Shown piece after piece: positions 35,073 through 45,878 of a stretch of 64,000 nt of DNA. Source of the DNA: Tateyamaria omphalii (lineage in GTDB: Bacteria > Pseudomonadota > Alphaproteobacteria > Rhodobacterales > Rhodobacteraceae); assembly GCF_014651375.1 (NCBI RefSeq), contig NZ_BMWT01000001.1, forward strand, positions 310,001-374,000, in the 5' to 3' direction. The position numbers and the translations under genes are program-made. How positions within the stretch are numbered: the stretch's first letter is position 1; each line of letters starts with the position of its first letter. Below the pieces are notes generated by a model. It had not been told where the DNA came from, made no database searches, and was given only the letters and a program-made list of their open reading frames with translations.

Positions 35073-35235
35073 GTCTTCCTCCGTCAGATTCTCGCTATGG
35101 TGGACAATACCACATCGTGACGACGTTTTCTTGATTCAAAGCAAGTGCAGCCAACAGGCCGTTGACTCTGGTTGGCAAAGGGCCTATCTGCGCGGCTTCT
35201 GAAACTACCGCACCAATAGATTGGGACGAGATAAC

Positions 35236-35499
35236 ATGGCAAATTCGCCTCAGGCCAAGAAGCGGGCCCGTCAAAACGAAAAACGCTTCCAAGTGAACAA
35301 AGCGCGTCGTTCGCGCATCCGCACTTATCTGCGCAAAGTCGAAGAGGCGATTGCCTCGGGTGACAAGGACGCAGCGTCGGCAGCCCTTAAAGCTGCGCAG
35401 CCCGAACTAATGCGCGGTGTCACCAAGGGCGTGTACCACAAGAACACTGCATCGCGGAAAATGTCGCGCCTATCTGCACGGGTAAAAGCACTGGGATAA
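35236..35499 (+). CDS. rpsT: 30S ribosomal protein S20, 87 aa
   Basis: Binds 16S rRNA early in small-subunit assembly. The sequence [36 protein letters not shown] and the C-terminal [20 protein letters not shown] is the standard S20 pattern, strongly basic and three-helical. Start at ATG 35236. A clear hairpin terminator follows (35524-35551). Confidence 0.96.
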   Translation: MANSPQAKKRARQNEKRFQVNKARRSRIRTYLRKVEEAIASGDKDAASAALKAAQPELMRGVTKGVYHKNTASRKMSRLSARVKALG

Positions 35500-35523
35500 T
35501 TCCCCTAGTGCACGAAGACACGA

Positions 35524-35551
35524 AGCGTCGCAATTTTGCGGCGCTTTTTTT
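35524..35551 (+). terminator. intrinsic terminator of rpsT
   Basis: AGCGTCGCA-ATTT-TGCGGCGCT, a 9-bp stem with one G-T pair, followed by seven T. It begins 25 bp after the rpsT stop codon. Confidence 0.85.
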
Positions 35552-35996
35552 GTTTTTCCTATGAAAACAAGGGGTGCAGAGATTCTTTTTTCAGAATCTC
35601 TGAGTCAAGTTTTAAGTTCTGTGGACGGCGCGCTTACGAACTTGCTACCAACCTTAGTGCGAGTCGTAAGACCGCCTTGGGGGGACAGGCCAGAGACTGA
35701 TGTGCATGGTACGCACATGGTATCTGGGTAGGGGACGACACAAGTTGTCTGATCCGATTTTGAGCATGGTGTCTGCCATGCCCGACCTGTCAGAAATATT
35801 TGGTGTGCGGACGGCACGTGCGGAAAACCCGGTTAACACGGGAACGGCATGTGCCAAATCTGTAAATATCCGAATGGATCAAAGCTACGCCGTTGGCAGT
35901 GGCCAGGTTTTGATCATCCTGAGACTTGGTGCGGGCTGAGCCGGCGGGCCGAAGATCGCCGGGGCATGAAATGGCAGAAGGGACGGTTGGTAGCGT
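35552..35996 (+). other. 445-bp non-coding region upstream of dnaA
   Basis: I see no convincing gene here; the short open frames have poor composition. It contains a 10-bp-stem hairpin, CAGAGATTCT-TTTTTC-AGAATCTCTG (35577-35602), without a proper T tail, and a second small inverted repeat ATGTGC/GCACAT near 35700. I found no cluster of TTATCCACA-like DnaA boxes, so I do not call an origin. The dnaA promoter presumably lies in the AT-richer 35850-35900 part. Confidence 0.5.
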
Positions 35997-37361
35997 ATGA
36001 CACAAGAAAAATGGGGACAGCTGAGACAACGGCTGCTCAAGACGGTAGGCCAGAATAACTATAAAACATGGATCGAGCCGCTGCAGTTCCGAGGGCTGCA
36101 AGACGGTATAGCCACATTCGATGTCCCCACGAACTTCATGGGGAATTACGTGAGCCAGAACTTCTCTGACCTCATTCTCCACGAGTTGAAATCCGAGGAT
36201 GACAGCATTCGCCGCCTGAGCTTTGCTGTCCCAGCCAATTCTCAGAGCCGCCCTTCAGCCGTGGATGCACCAATGACCGAACCCACTATGCCCACCGCCG
36301 GGAAATCAACCCGCGCGGCCCTGTCCGCTGCACCGCTGGACAAACGCTTTACCTTTGACAGCTTTGTTGTCGGCAAGCCCAACGAGCTGGCCCATGCCGC
36401 CGCCAAGCGTGTCGCCGAGGGTGGCCCCGTGACCTTCAACCCGTTGTTTCTGTACGGCGGCGTAGGTCTTGGTAAAACGCACCTCATGCACGCCATTGCG
36501 TGGGAGTTGCAGACCCGCCGTCCTGACCTGAACGTTCTGTACTTGTCCGCTGAACAATTCATGTACCGCTTCGTGCAAGCCCTGCGCGACCGCAAGATGA
36601 TGGATTTCAAGGAAATGTTCCGCTCTGTCGACGTGCTGATGGTGGACGACGTCCAGTTCATTGCCGGTAAGGACAGCACGCAGGAAGAATTCTTTCACAC
36701 GTTCAACGCCCTTGTGGACCAGAACAAGCAGATCATCATCAGTGCCGACCGTGCCCCGGGTGAAATCAAGGATCTTGAAGAGCGCGTGAAATCCCGCCTG
36801 CAATGCGGGTTGGTCGTTGACCTGCACCCAACCGACTATGAACTGCGTCTTGGCATCCTTCAGTCGAAGGTCGAGCAGCAAATGGCCACCTACCCTGACC
36901 TCAAGGTCGAAGATGGCGTGCTGGAATTCCTGGCCCATCGCATTTCAACCAACGTGCGTGTGTTGGAAGGGGCGTTGACCCGTCTGTTTGCCTTTGCCTC
37001 GCTTGTGGGCCGCAAGATCGACATGGACCTGACCCAGGATTGTCTGGCGGATGTTCTGCGCGCCTCTGAGCGCAAGATCACGGTCGAAGAAATCCAGCGC
37101 AAAGTATCCGAGCACTATAACATTCGCCTGTCCGACATGATTGGCCCCAAGCGCCTGCGCGCCTATGCCCGTCCGCGTCAGGTAGCAATGTACCTCGCGA
37201 AACACATGACCTCGCGCAGCTTGCCCGAGATTGGCCGCCGTTTCGGAGGCCGAGACCACACCACTGTCATGCATGGTGTGCGCCGCATCGAAGAACTGAA
37301 GCAGTCGGATGGTCAGATTGCCGAAGATCTGGAACTGCTGCGCCGGTCACTCGAAGCGTAA
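35997..37361 (+). CDS. dnaA: chromosomal replication initiator protein DnaA, 454 aa
   Basis: AAA+ ATPase that opens the origin. Domain I spans about 1-85 (WGQLRQRLLKTVGQNNYKTW); a linker of about 85-115 follows; domain III starts at TFDSFVVGKPNELAHAAA with Walker A GGVGLGKT (154-161). VDDVQFIAGKD is Walker B. Domain IV has the DnaA-box helix-turn-helix and the signature GGRDHTTVMHGVRRIEEL. Length is typical of alphaproteobacteria. ATG 35997. A strong terminator lies 24 bp after the stop. Confidence 0.97.
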   Translation: MTQEKWGQLRQRLLKTVGQNNYKTWIEPLQFRGLQDGIATFDVPTNFMGNYVSQNFSDLILHELKSEDDSIRRLSFAVPANSQSRPSAVDAPMTEPTMPTAGKSTRAALSAAPLDKRFTFDSFVVGKPNELAHAAAKRVAEGGPVTFNPLFLYGGVGLGKTHLMHAIAWELQTRRPDLNVLYLSAEQFMYRFVQALRDRKMMDFKEMFRSVDVLMVDDVQFIAGKDSTQEEFFHTFNALVDQNKQIIISADRAPGEIKDLEERVKSRLQCGLVVDLHPTDYELRLGILQSKVEQQMATYPDLKVEDGVLEFLAHRISTNVRVLEGALTRLFAFASLVGRKIDMDLTQDCLADVLRASERKITVEEIQRKVSEHYNIRLSDMIGPKRLRAYARPRQVAMYLAKHMTSRSLPEIGRRFGGRDHTTVMHGVRRIEELKQSDGQIAEDLELLRRSLEA

Positions 37362-37384
37362 AGTTACCCAATTTGCAGTCATGG

Positions 37385-37411
37385 GGGCGTCCTTTGAGGA
37401 CGCCCTTTTTT
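37385..37411 (+). terminator. intrinsic terminator of dnaA
   Basis: GGGCGTCC-TTTGA-GGACGCCC stem followed by six T, between dnaA and the end of the convergent ATPase gene. Confidence 0.85.
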
Positions 37412-37414
37412 GTT

Positions 37415-38200
37415 TTAGAGATGACGGTCTTCCTCACCCCTCAACGCGTCAGAGACGAATTCTTCCGGGTCTACCGTAAAGGCCTGATAAAGCTTGAAAT
37501 GTGACGTACTGCGATAGTCGATCTCAGCAAAACCATGGCGCGCCACTTCCAATACGCGCGCTTCGGGAACTGCCATCAGGATGGGTGAGTGCGTAGCTAT
37601 GATCACCTGAGAAGTCGCAGAGCGCTGCACCCCGTCCAAAATACGAAGCAACTCCAGTTGGCGCCGCGGCGACAGTGCGCTTTCCGGCTCATCCATGAAA
37701 TAGATGCCCTGGCGTGCCATGCGTTCTTCAAAAAAACGTACAAAGCCTTCACCGTGACTCCATGACAGAAAGTCCGGCGGGGCGCCTCCGCCTTCTCGTG
37801 CAACGTCATCCAAGTAGCGGGCGACGGAAAAGAACGACTCGGCCTTAAAGAACCAACCATCCGTGACCTTGGGCAACCAGCCCGCGCGCAGGACATCGGC
37901 CAGCAACGCGCCGCTCTTGTCGATTGCATTGGCATGATCGACGGGACGGTATCCCTTGCCGCCACCAGCTTCATCATAGCCGCTAAGCGCAGCAATCGCC
38001 TCGATCAACGTTGATTTTCCAGTGCCGTTTTCACCGACAATGATGGTCACGGGCGTGGTGAAATGCAGCTCAAATTCTTCCGCATCCAACCAGGGGATGT
38101 TAAACGGATATCCCGCTTGCCCATCCAGCTTTTCACCCAAAACGGTCAGCCGCTGCAAAAATGGCGCGGGTAGGTTGGTTTTGGGTCTTCGTCTCGCCAC
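37415..38200 (-). CDS. AAA/ABC-type ATPase (RecF/SMC-like), inverted between dnaA and dnaN, 261 aa
   Basis: Single-domain P-loop ATPase. Walker A GENGTGKS is at residues 56-63 (TPVTIIVGENGTGKSTLIEA), an ABC-type SGYDEAGGG region follows, Walker B with catalytic glutamate is in GIYFMDEPESALSPRRQLE, and the H-loop is IIATHSPILMAVP. It is the type of small overcoming-lysogenization or RecF-like ATPase found with or without partner nucleases; none is adjacent. The start is uncertain: I chose GTG 38200 (protein begins MARRRPKTNLPAPFLQRL). It is opposite in direction to dnaA and dnaN and interrupts that usual pair. Confidence 0.8.
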   Translation of the reverse strand: MARRRPKTNLPAPFLQRLTVLGEKLDGQAGYPFNIPWLDAEEFELHFTTPVTIIVGENGTGKSTLIEAIAALSGYDEAGGGKGYRPVDHANAIDKSGALLADVLRAGWLPKVTDGWFFKAESFFSVARYLDDVAREGGGAPPDFLSWSHGEGFVRFFEERMARQGIYFMDEPESALSPRRQLELLRILDGVQRSATSQVIIATHSPILMAVPEARVLEVARHGFAEIDYRSTSHFKLYQAFTVDPEEFVSDALRGEEDRHL

Positions 38201-38408
38201 GTGCGCGTCCGATGTTGTGCTGCTCTGTATTATCCAGAAAATGTGGTCAGAAACCGACACAAATGTGCATCGCGGACAGATTTTGACACCACGCCCGTGG
38301 GCACGGCTTGACGACCCCGGCGTTCCAACCGACAAGCAATAAAATGCTTGTGAAGTGCTGTGGTTGGGCTAGTCTGCCCGTCCCGGTGCCAAGGTGGGGA
38401 GACAGACC

Positions 38409-39527
38409 ATGAAGATCAGTGTCGAACGCGGTGTGCTGCTGAAAGCGGTGAGCCAGGCCCAGTCCGTGGTCGAGCGTCGCAACACCATACCGATCCTTGC
38501 CAATGTGCTGATCGAGGCCGAAGGCTCTGATGTCACGTTCCGTGCGACCGATCTGGACATCGAGGTGGTCGACAAGGCCCCCGCCCAGGTTGAACGCGCC
38601 GGGGCGACCACGGTTGCGGCGACGACGTTGCACGAGATTGTCCGCAAACTGCCTGATGGCGCGCTTGTCACCCTGACGGCCGATACGGCCGCTGGTCGTT
38701 TGACGGTTGAAGCGGGCCGTTCGAATTTTTCACTCGCGACCCTGCCGAAAGAAGACTTCCCGGTCATGGCGTCGTCGGAATACGCCTCCAACTTCTCGGT
38801 CGAAGCGCCCAAGCTGCGGCGCCTGTTCGACAAGTCGAAATTCGCGATCTCGACGGAAGAGACGCGGTACTACTTGAACGGTGTCTACATGCACATCGCG
38901 GATGGCGATGACGGCAAGGCGCTGCGTTGCGTGGCGACCGATGGCCACCGTCTGGCCCGCATTGACAGCGATCTGCCCGACGGCGCCGCCGACATGCCGG
39001 GTGTCATTGTCCCCCGCAAAACCGTGGGTGAGCTGCGCAAGTTGCTGGATGATGACGACATGAAAATCGCCGTGTCGGTGTCCGAGACCAAGGTGCGCTT
39101 TGCGACCCCGGACATCACGCTGACATCGAAGGTGATCGACGGAACGTTCCCCGACTACACGCGCGTTATTCCGGTGGGCAACACCCGCAAGCTGGAAGTG
39201 GACGCGTCTGATTTTGCCAAGGCCGTGGATCGGGTTGCAACCGTGTCGTCCGAACGGTCCCGCGCAGTGAAGCTGCAACTGGATGAGGATCGGCTGGTTC
39301 TATCCGTGAACGCGCCGGACAGCGGTGCAGCCGAGGAAGAGCTGGCCGTCGCCTATGGCGACGAACGACTCGAGATCGGGTTCAACGCAAAATACCTGCT
39401 CGAGATCGCATCACAGGTGGACCGCGAGAACGCGGTGTTCATGTTCAACTCTTCAGGCGATCCGACCCTGATGCGCGAAGGCACGGACCAGTCGGCGGTC
39501 TACGTCGTCATGCCGATGCGCGTCTAA
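38409..39527 (+). CDS. dnaN: DNA polymerase III beta subunit (sliding clamp), 372 aa
   Basis: Forms the ring clamp that tethers DNA polymerase III to DNA. MKISVERGVLLKAVSQAQSV, VERRNTIPILANVLIEAEG, RSNFSLATLPKEDFP, YYLNGVYMHI, ATDGHRLAR and the C-terminal QSAVYVVMPMRV are standard. Start ATG 38409 (the frame opens slightly earlier at 38394). A small hairpin with 9-bp arms follows the stop codon, then copy 4 of the 3'-end element, then recF. Confidence 0.96.
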   Translation: MKISVERGVLLKAVSQAQSVVERRNTIPILANVLIEAEGSDVTFRATDLDIEVVDKAPAQVERAGATTVAATTLHEIVRKLPDGALVTLTADTAAGRLTVEAGRSNFSLATLPKEDFPVMASSEYASNFSVEAPKLRRLFDKSKFAISTEETRYYLNGVYMHIADGDDGKALRCVATDGHRLARIDSDLPDGAADMPGVIVPRKTVGELRKLLDDDDMKIAVSVSETKVRFATPDITLTSKVIDGTFPDYTRVIPVGNTRKLEVDASDFAKAVDRVATVSSERSRAVKLQLDEDRLVLSVNAPDSGAAEEELAVAYGDERLEIGFNAKYLLEIASQVDRENAVFMFNSSGDPTLMREGTDQSAVYVVMPMRV

Positions 39528-39581
39528 GATTTTTCGGCGAAAAATCTTGCCTCCGGCGGTGGTATTTTCAGTCAGAAGAAG
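39528..39581 (+). repeat. 3'-end hairpin element, copy 4 (downstream of dnaN)
   Basis: Directly after the dnaN stop: hairpin GATTTTTC-GGC-GAAAAATC, then CCTCCGGCGGTGGTATTTTC and AGTCAGAAGAAG. The stem differs from copies 1-3 but the core GGTATTTTCAGTCAGAAGAA is retained. The recF start follows 15 bp later. Confidence 0.65.
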
Positions 39582-39596
39582 TGAGGGACAGTCGTG

Positions 39597-40694
39597 ATGC
39601 TGTCCCTTTCTGCTTTGACCCTGTCGCATTTTCGATCGCACAAGATCGCTCGGCTGCAACTGGATGCGCGGCCCGTCGCGATCTTTGGGCCCAACGGTGC
39701 GGGCAAGACCAACATTCTTGAGGCCGTGTCCCTGTTTTCGCCAGGTCGTGGGCTGCGCCGATCCTCCGCCGAGGATATGACACGGCGGCCCGAAGCTGTT
39801 GGGTGGAAGCTGTTCGGTGTTCTGCATTCCTTGCAGCAGGTGCATGAAGTTGAAACCTGGTCCGAGGGGGGGGCGGCGCGGCAGGTGAAGATCGATGGCA
39901 AGGCTGCGCCTCAGACAGCGTTGGGCCGTATTGCGCGTGTTCTGTGGTTGATCCCGTCGATGGACCGCCTTTGGATCGAAGGGGCCGAGGGTCGGCGGCG
40001 GTTTCTGGACCGGATGACACTGTCCTTCATTCCCGATCATGCGCAGGTGTCCTTGGAATACGAAAAGGCGATGCGCGAGCGGAACCGCTTGCTCAAGGAC
40101 ATGGTGCGTGATCCGCATTGGTATGCCGCCCTTGAACAGCGCATGGCCGAAACCGGCACTGCAATTCATGCCAACCGATTGCAGGCTTTGGAGGCTTTGG
40201 CGACGGCTCAAGCCGATGCGCAGACTGCTTTTCCGGCGGCGGACCTGTCTTTGCAACCCGGTGAGCTGGGGATGCCCAAAACTGCAGAGGATATGCGCGG
40301 TGCACTGGCGGACGGGCGTGCCCGTGATCTGGCGGCGGGACGAACATTGATTGGACCACATCGGGCGGACCTGTATGGCATCTACGCAGCCAAGGGTGTT
40401 CCGGCCAAGGAGTGTTCGACCGGGGAACAAAAGGCGCTGCTTGTGTCCCTGATCCTCGCCAATGCGCGCGCGCTGGCGCAGGATTTCGGGGCGCCGCCGC
40501 TGTTGCTGCTGGACGAGGTGGCCGCGCATCTGGACGCGAACCGGCGGGCAGCACTCTATAACGAGATTTGTGCGCTGGGCGCGCAGGCGTGGATGACCGG
40601 GACCGAGACGGAGTTGTTCGACAGTCTTGGGGATCGCGCGCAATATGTCGAAGTGACCGAGGCGGAAGGTGTTAGCACGGTGAGCGGGCCGTGA
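39597..40694 (+). CDS. recF: DNA replication and repair protein RecF, 365 aa
   Basis: SMC-like ATPase that loads RecA at gapped DNA. Walker A GPNGAGKT is at residues 31-38 (ARPVAIFGPNGAGKTNILEA). The family blocks GRGLRRSSAEDMTRRP, WLIPSMDRLWIEGAEGRRRF, LDRMTLSFIPDH, the ABC signature CSTGEQKALLVSLILANA and Walker B LLLLDEVAAHLD are present. ATG 39597 was used. Its stop overlaps the GTG of the next gene (GTGA). Confidence 0.94.
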   Translation: MLSLSALTLSHFRSHKIARLQLDARPVAIFGPNGAGKTNILEAVSLFSPGRGLRRSSAEDMTRRPEAVGWKLFGVLHSLQQVHEVETWSEGGAARQVKIDGKAAPQTALGRIARVLWLIPSMDRLWIEGAEGRRRFLDRMTLSFIPDHAQVSLEYEKAMRERNRLLKDMVRDPHWYAALEQRMAETGTAIHANRLQALEALATAQADAQTAFPAADLSLQPGELGMPKTAEDMRGALADGRARDLAAGRTLIGPHRADLYGIYAAKGVPAKECSTGEQKALLVSLILANARALAQDFGAPPLLLLDEVAAHLDANRRAALYNEICALGAQAWMTGTETELFDSLGDRAQYVEVTEAEGVSTVSGP

Positions 40695-41311
40695 CGCTGG
40701 GCGCTTGGGACCTTGCCCTCTATGCGGGCGCGCTGGCCGTGTTGTTCCTGACGCCGGGGCCTGTCTGGGTCGGGCTGATTGCCCGTAGCTTGTCTGGCGG
40801 ATTTCAGGCGGCTTGGCCCTTGGCGCTAGGCGTCGTAGTCGGTGACGTTCTGTGGTCGCTTTTGGCGATCTTTGGCGTCACGTGGATTCTGTCTATCTAT
40901 GGCGGTTTCCTGGGTGTCCTGAAGTGGGTTGCGGCGGGAATTTTCCTGCTGATGGGCGCATTGGTCATACGCGCAGCCGACAAAAGCATTGGAACGGACA
41001 ATCGCCTGACCCGGCCCGGCATGTGGGCAGGATTTTTGGCCGGGCTGGCGGTGATCTTGGGCAATCCCAAGGCTGTTCTGTTCTACATGGGCATGCTGCC
41101 TGGGTTCTTTGATCTGACGCGGCTGACCGCGTGGGATGTGCTGATCATCGTAGTTCTGTCGATGATCGTGCCGCTGCTTGGCAACCTCACCATGGCGCTG
41201 TTCATCGACCGTGCGCGACGGATGGTATCGTCGCCCGATGCGCTGCGCCGGATGAACCTGATTGCAGGTGCCTTGCTGATCTGCGTCGGCCTGATCATCC
41301 CCCTGACCTGA
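40691..41311 (+). CDS. LysE/RhtB-family amino-acid exporter, 206 aa
   Basis: Six-helix exporter. LYAGALAVLFLTPGPVWVGLIARSLSGG has the PGP motif of helix 1. NPKAVLFYMGMLPGFFDL matches the block after helix 3. The GTG start (40691) overlaps the recF stop, so it is translationally coupled to a DNA-repair gene, which probably reflects gene order rather than shared function. It is a second LysE paralogue in this window (see 24397). Substrate unknown. Confidence 0.87.
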   Translation: MTLGAWDLALYAGALAVLFLTPGPVWVGLIARSLSGGFQAAWPLALGVVVGDVLWSLLAIFGVTWILSIYGGFLGVLKWVAAGIFLLMGALVIRAADKSIGTDNRLTRPGMWAGFLAGLAVILGNPKAVLFYMGMLPGFFDLTRLTAWDVLIIVVLSMIVPLLGNLTMALFIDRARRMVSSPDALRRMNLIAGALLICVGLIIPLT

Positions 41312-41391
41312 CACGCAAAATCTTGTGCCACTTGCGTGACATCCCCCCCGAAAAACGGTATATTTTGCGGAATGACTTAAGGGGCCCATAA

Positions 41392-43809
<2,418 letters not shown>

Positions 43810-43875
43810 TTGCAAAGGGCATCGCCTGACCTCGGGTGGGCGTGAAGCGTCCTCCCGTGGGGGAGGTCGGGCGCT

Positions 43876-43895
43876 GCCCGGCGGAACCGCCGGGC
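43876..43895 (+). terminator. GC hairpin downstream of gyrB
   Basis: GCCCGGCGG-AA-CCGCCGGGC, a perfect 9-bp stem about 65 bp after the gyrB stop. There is no T tract, so it may be a Rho-type or stabilising end rather than an intrinsic terminator. Confidence 0.5.
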
Positions 43896-43919
43896 GGAAC
43901 ATCTGAAAGGACAGCACCC

Positions 43920-44609
43920 ATGTTCTCGAAGGACAAGCTGGAATACCGTCAACTTCCCCTACCGGATCGTCAGCATCTGGATGATGCCGAAATGCTGAAG
44001 CGCGTGGAGGAATTTCGCGACTTCCTGGCTCAGCGCCACACGGTGCGGGACTACTCTACGCGACCGGTGGCCCAACAGGTGATCGAGGCCTGTGTCGCTG
44101 CCGCAGGTACCGCCCCGTCCGGTGCCAACCACCAGCCCTGGCATTTCGTGGCCATCAGCGATCCGGCGATCAAACGCCAGATTCGCGAAGCGGCAGAGGA
44201 AGAAGAGCGCAAATTCTACTCCGGCGGTGCCAGCGATGAATGGATCAAGGCGCTGGAGCCCATTGGCACCAATGCCGACAAGCCACATCTTGAGGATGCG
44301 CCGTGGCTGATCGTAGTCTTTGCCCAGCGCTATGGCACCTTTGACGACGGCACGCGTTACAAGAACTACTACGTGCCCGAAAGCGTGGGCATTGCAACGG
44401 GGATGCTGCTGACTGCCCTGCATACGGCGGGTTTGGTGACGCTAACCCATACACCGAACCCGATGAAGTTTCTTGGCGACCTTCTGGGTAGACAGGAAAG
44501 CGAAAAGGCCACGATGATCATCGCAGTTGGCCATGCGGCAGATGATGCAACCGTGCCCGCCGTTGCCAAGATCAAGAAGCCATTAGACGAAATTCTGTCC
44601 GTCCGCTGA
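43920..44609 (+). CDS. iodotyrosine-deiodinase-like nitroreductase, 229 aa
   Basis: FMN-dependent nitroreductase-fold protein with the flavin-binding RHTVRDYSTRPV and APSGANHQPWHF. It has the substrate-lid residues of iodotyrosine deiodinase in the same spacing: E96, Y100 and K121 (EEEERKFY ... NADKPHLEDAPWLI), corresponding to human IYD E157, Y161 and K182. In that family the lid coordinates the amino-acid zwitterion of a halotyrosine. C-terminal GMLLTALHTAGLVTLTHTPN also fits. ATG 43920; the longer upstream frame crosses the gyrB hairpin. A halotyrosine or other aromatic amino acid is a plausible substrate; it is untested here. Confidence 0.88.
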   Translation: MFSKDKLEYRQLPLPDRQHLDDAEMLKRVEEFRDFLAQRHTVRDYSTRPVAQQVIEACVAAAGTAPSGANHQPWHFVAISDPAIKRQIREAAEEEERKFYSGGASDEWIKALEPIGTNADKPHLEDAPWLIVVFAQRYGTFDDGTRYKNYYVPESVGIATGMLLTALHTAGLVTLTHTPNPMKFLGDLLGRQESEKATMIIAVGHAADDATVPAVAKIKKPLDEILSVR

Positions 44610-44697
44610 CGGCGCCATTCTTGTTTCGTTAACCTGCCCCATTTCTGCCGCTAATTCGCGTCAGGATAGAAACCATTGATTTATCTAGAGGCTTTTC

Positions 44698-45288
44698 ATG
44701 GCACAGGGACATGACGTATTTGCAGCACGGCTTGCTCGGCTGAACGAAACCCACGCAGAGCATCAGGCGCGACAAAGCGCTACCGCCAAGGCTGCACGCG
44801 GTTCGACGCCGGATTGGGTCCGCAACCTTGTCTATCCGGGATCCATTGTCGGCGCGCTGTTTGTTGGCATCCTTACCGTGGTGTTATCCCGCTACGTGTT
44901 CTTCCACATAAACGGTGCACCAGACCCGAACGCTGACGCTGACCTGACGATGATCATGGACGGGGGTCTGGCCCTCGCCATTGCCTTTGTCCTGCGATCA
45001 GCTTTGCACCTGACAGCCAAAGAGCATCTGGCAGCAAAAACCGCCGGTATCTGGATCGCTTTGACGTGCATGCACAACCTGGTCCATGCCTATCCGGCTG
45101 TTTGGGCCACAGCCTTTTCCCCGGAATGGGTGGAACGCACCACAGCAATGACAGAACCGCGGTCATTCTTCATACGTGGGATCACTTTCACGTTCGATGA
45201 CATCGGGGGTGCTGACAAAGCGGACGGGTCCAGCAATTCCGAAGCTGCTTCGAATAGCAAACCTGAGATCAAGATCAACCGCTACTGA
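44698..45288 (+). CDS. hypothetical membrane protein, 196 aa
   Basis: Cytoplasmic alanine-rich N-terminus (RLARLNETHAEHQARQSATA), then about three membrane helices: YPGSIVGALFVGILTVVLSR, MIMDGGLALAIAFVLRSALH and the KTAGIWIALTCMHNLVHAYP helix. A polar, serine-rich tail (DGSSNSEAASNSKPEIK) ends the protein. I do not recognise the family. It is preceded by an AT-rich promoter-like stretch and stands alone. Confidence 0.62.
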   Translation: MAQGHDVFAARLARLNETHAEHQARQSATAKAARGSTPDWVRNLVYPGSIVGALFVGILTVVLSRYVFFHINGAPDPNADADLTMIMDGGLALAIAFVLRSALHLTAKEHLAAKTAGIWIALTCMHNLVHAYPAVWATAFSPEWVERTTAMTEPRSFFIRGITFTFDDIGGADKADGSSNSEAASNSKPEIKINRY

Positions 45289-45344
45289 TTCATATGTCGG
45301 CAATCTTTTGACGGGGAAAAACATATGAACTTTTTCCTTTGTTT

Positions 45345-45360
45345 TGGCACCCTTGCTGCA
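45345..45360 (+). promoter_or_regulatory. candidate sigma-54 promoter upstream of the DUF2853 gene
   Basis: TGGCACCCTTGCTGCA has the GG and GC doublets 12 bp apart, as in the sigma-54 consensus TGGCAC-N5-TTGCA, with one mismatch (C for T at the -12 block). It lies about 59 bp before the ATG at 45419. Short motif; could be chance. Confidence 0.3.
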
Positions 45361-45418
45361 CTAACCTCCCGTCCAAGGTCATAAATGGTGGCCAAGTCCA
45401 ACTGGTGGGAGACAAGAT

Positions 45419-45760
45419 ATGGGCAAACGTGACGATCTGATCGCGCAATATGCAGACGATCTGAAGAACAAATGTGGCATGACGCCGGACATGGATCTGC
45501 TGACGAAAGTCACGATTGGGTGCGGCCCGTCGATCTATGACGCCGATGCGTCCACCGTTGCAGCCAGCCAACCGGCTGAGCTTGAAACGGTCAAAAACAA
45601 CTTCCTGATCAAGAAGCTGGGCCTTGCAGATGGTCCCAAGCTGGATGAAGCGATTTCTTCCGTCATTGAAACATACGGTAAATCCGAGCGGAACAAATAC
45701 CGCGCAGTGGTCTACTACATGCTGACCAAGCACTTCGGCAAAGAGTCCGTTTACGGTTAA
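45419..45760 (+). CDS. DUF2853-family protein, 113 aa
   Basis: Small all-helical protein. MGKRDDLIAQYADDLKNKCG, LLTKVTIGCGPSIYDADAST and VIETYGKSERNKYRAVVYYM are the diagnostic blocks of this uncharacterised family, which has been crystallised. No catalytic site is evident. GTGGGAGACAAGAT precedes the ATG. A strong intrinsic terminator follows. Confidence 0.85.
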   Translation: MGKRDDLIAQYADDLKNKCGMTPDMDLLTKVTIGCGPSIYDADASTVAASQPAELETVKNNFLIKKLGLADGPKLDEAISSVIETYGKSERNKYRAVVYYMLTKHFGKESVYG

Positions 45761-45788
45761 CGCTGCACCCACAGCGTTTATCAAAAGG

Positions 45789-45818
45789 ACACCCGCGTTA
45801 AGCGGGTGTTTCTTTTTT
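45789..45818 (+). terminator. intrinsic terminator of the DUF2853 gene
   Basis: ACACCCGC-GTTAA-GCGGGTGT stem followed by a T-rich tract (TTTCTTTTTT). Confidence 0.85.
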
Positions 45819-45878
45819 GGATCGAATCTCACCTACTATGGATTTGAGATTGTGGGTCCGGTCTGCTAATTGTTGAGA

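Noticed and set aside
35700-35939. 79-residue plus-strand open frame before dnaA
   Set aside because: Mixed composition, no ribosome site and no recognisable pattern.
35552-35996. Origin of replication next to dnaA
   Set aside because: No cluster of TTATCCACA-type boxes or AT-rich 13-mers is visible, so an origin is not supported by this sequence.
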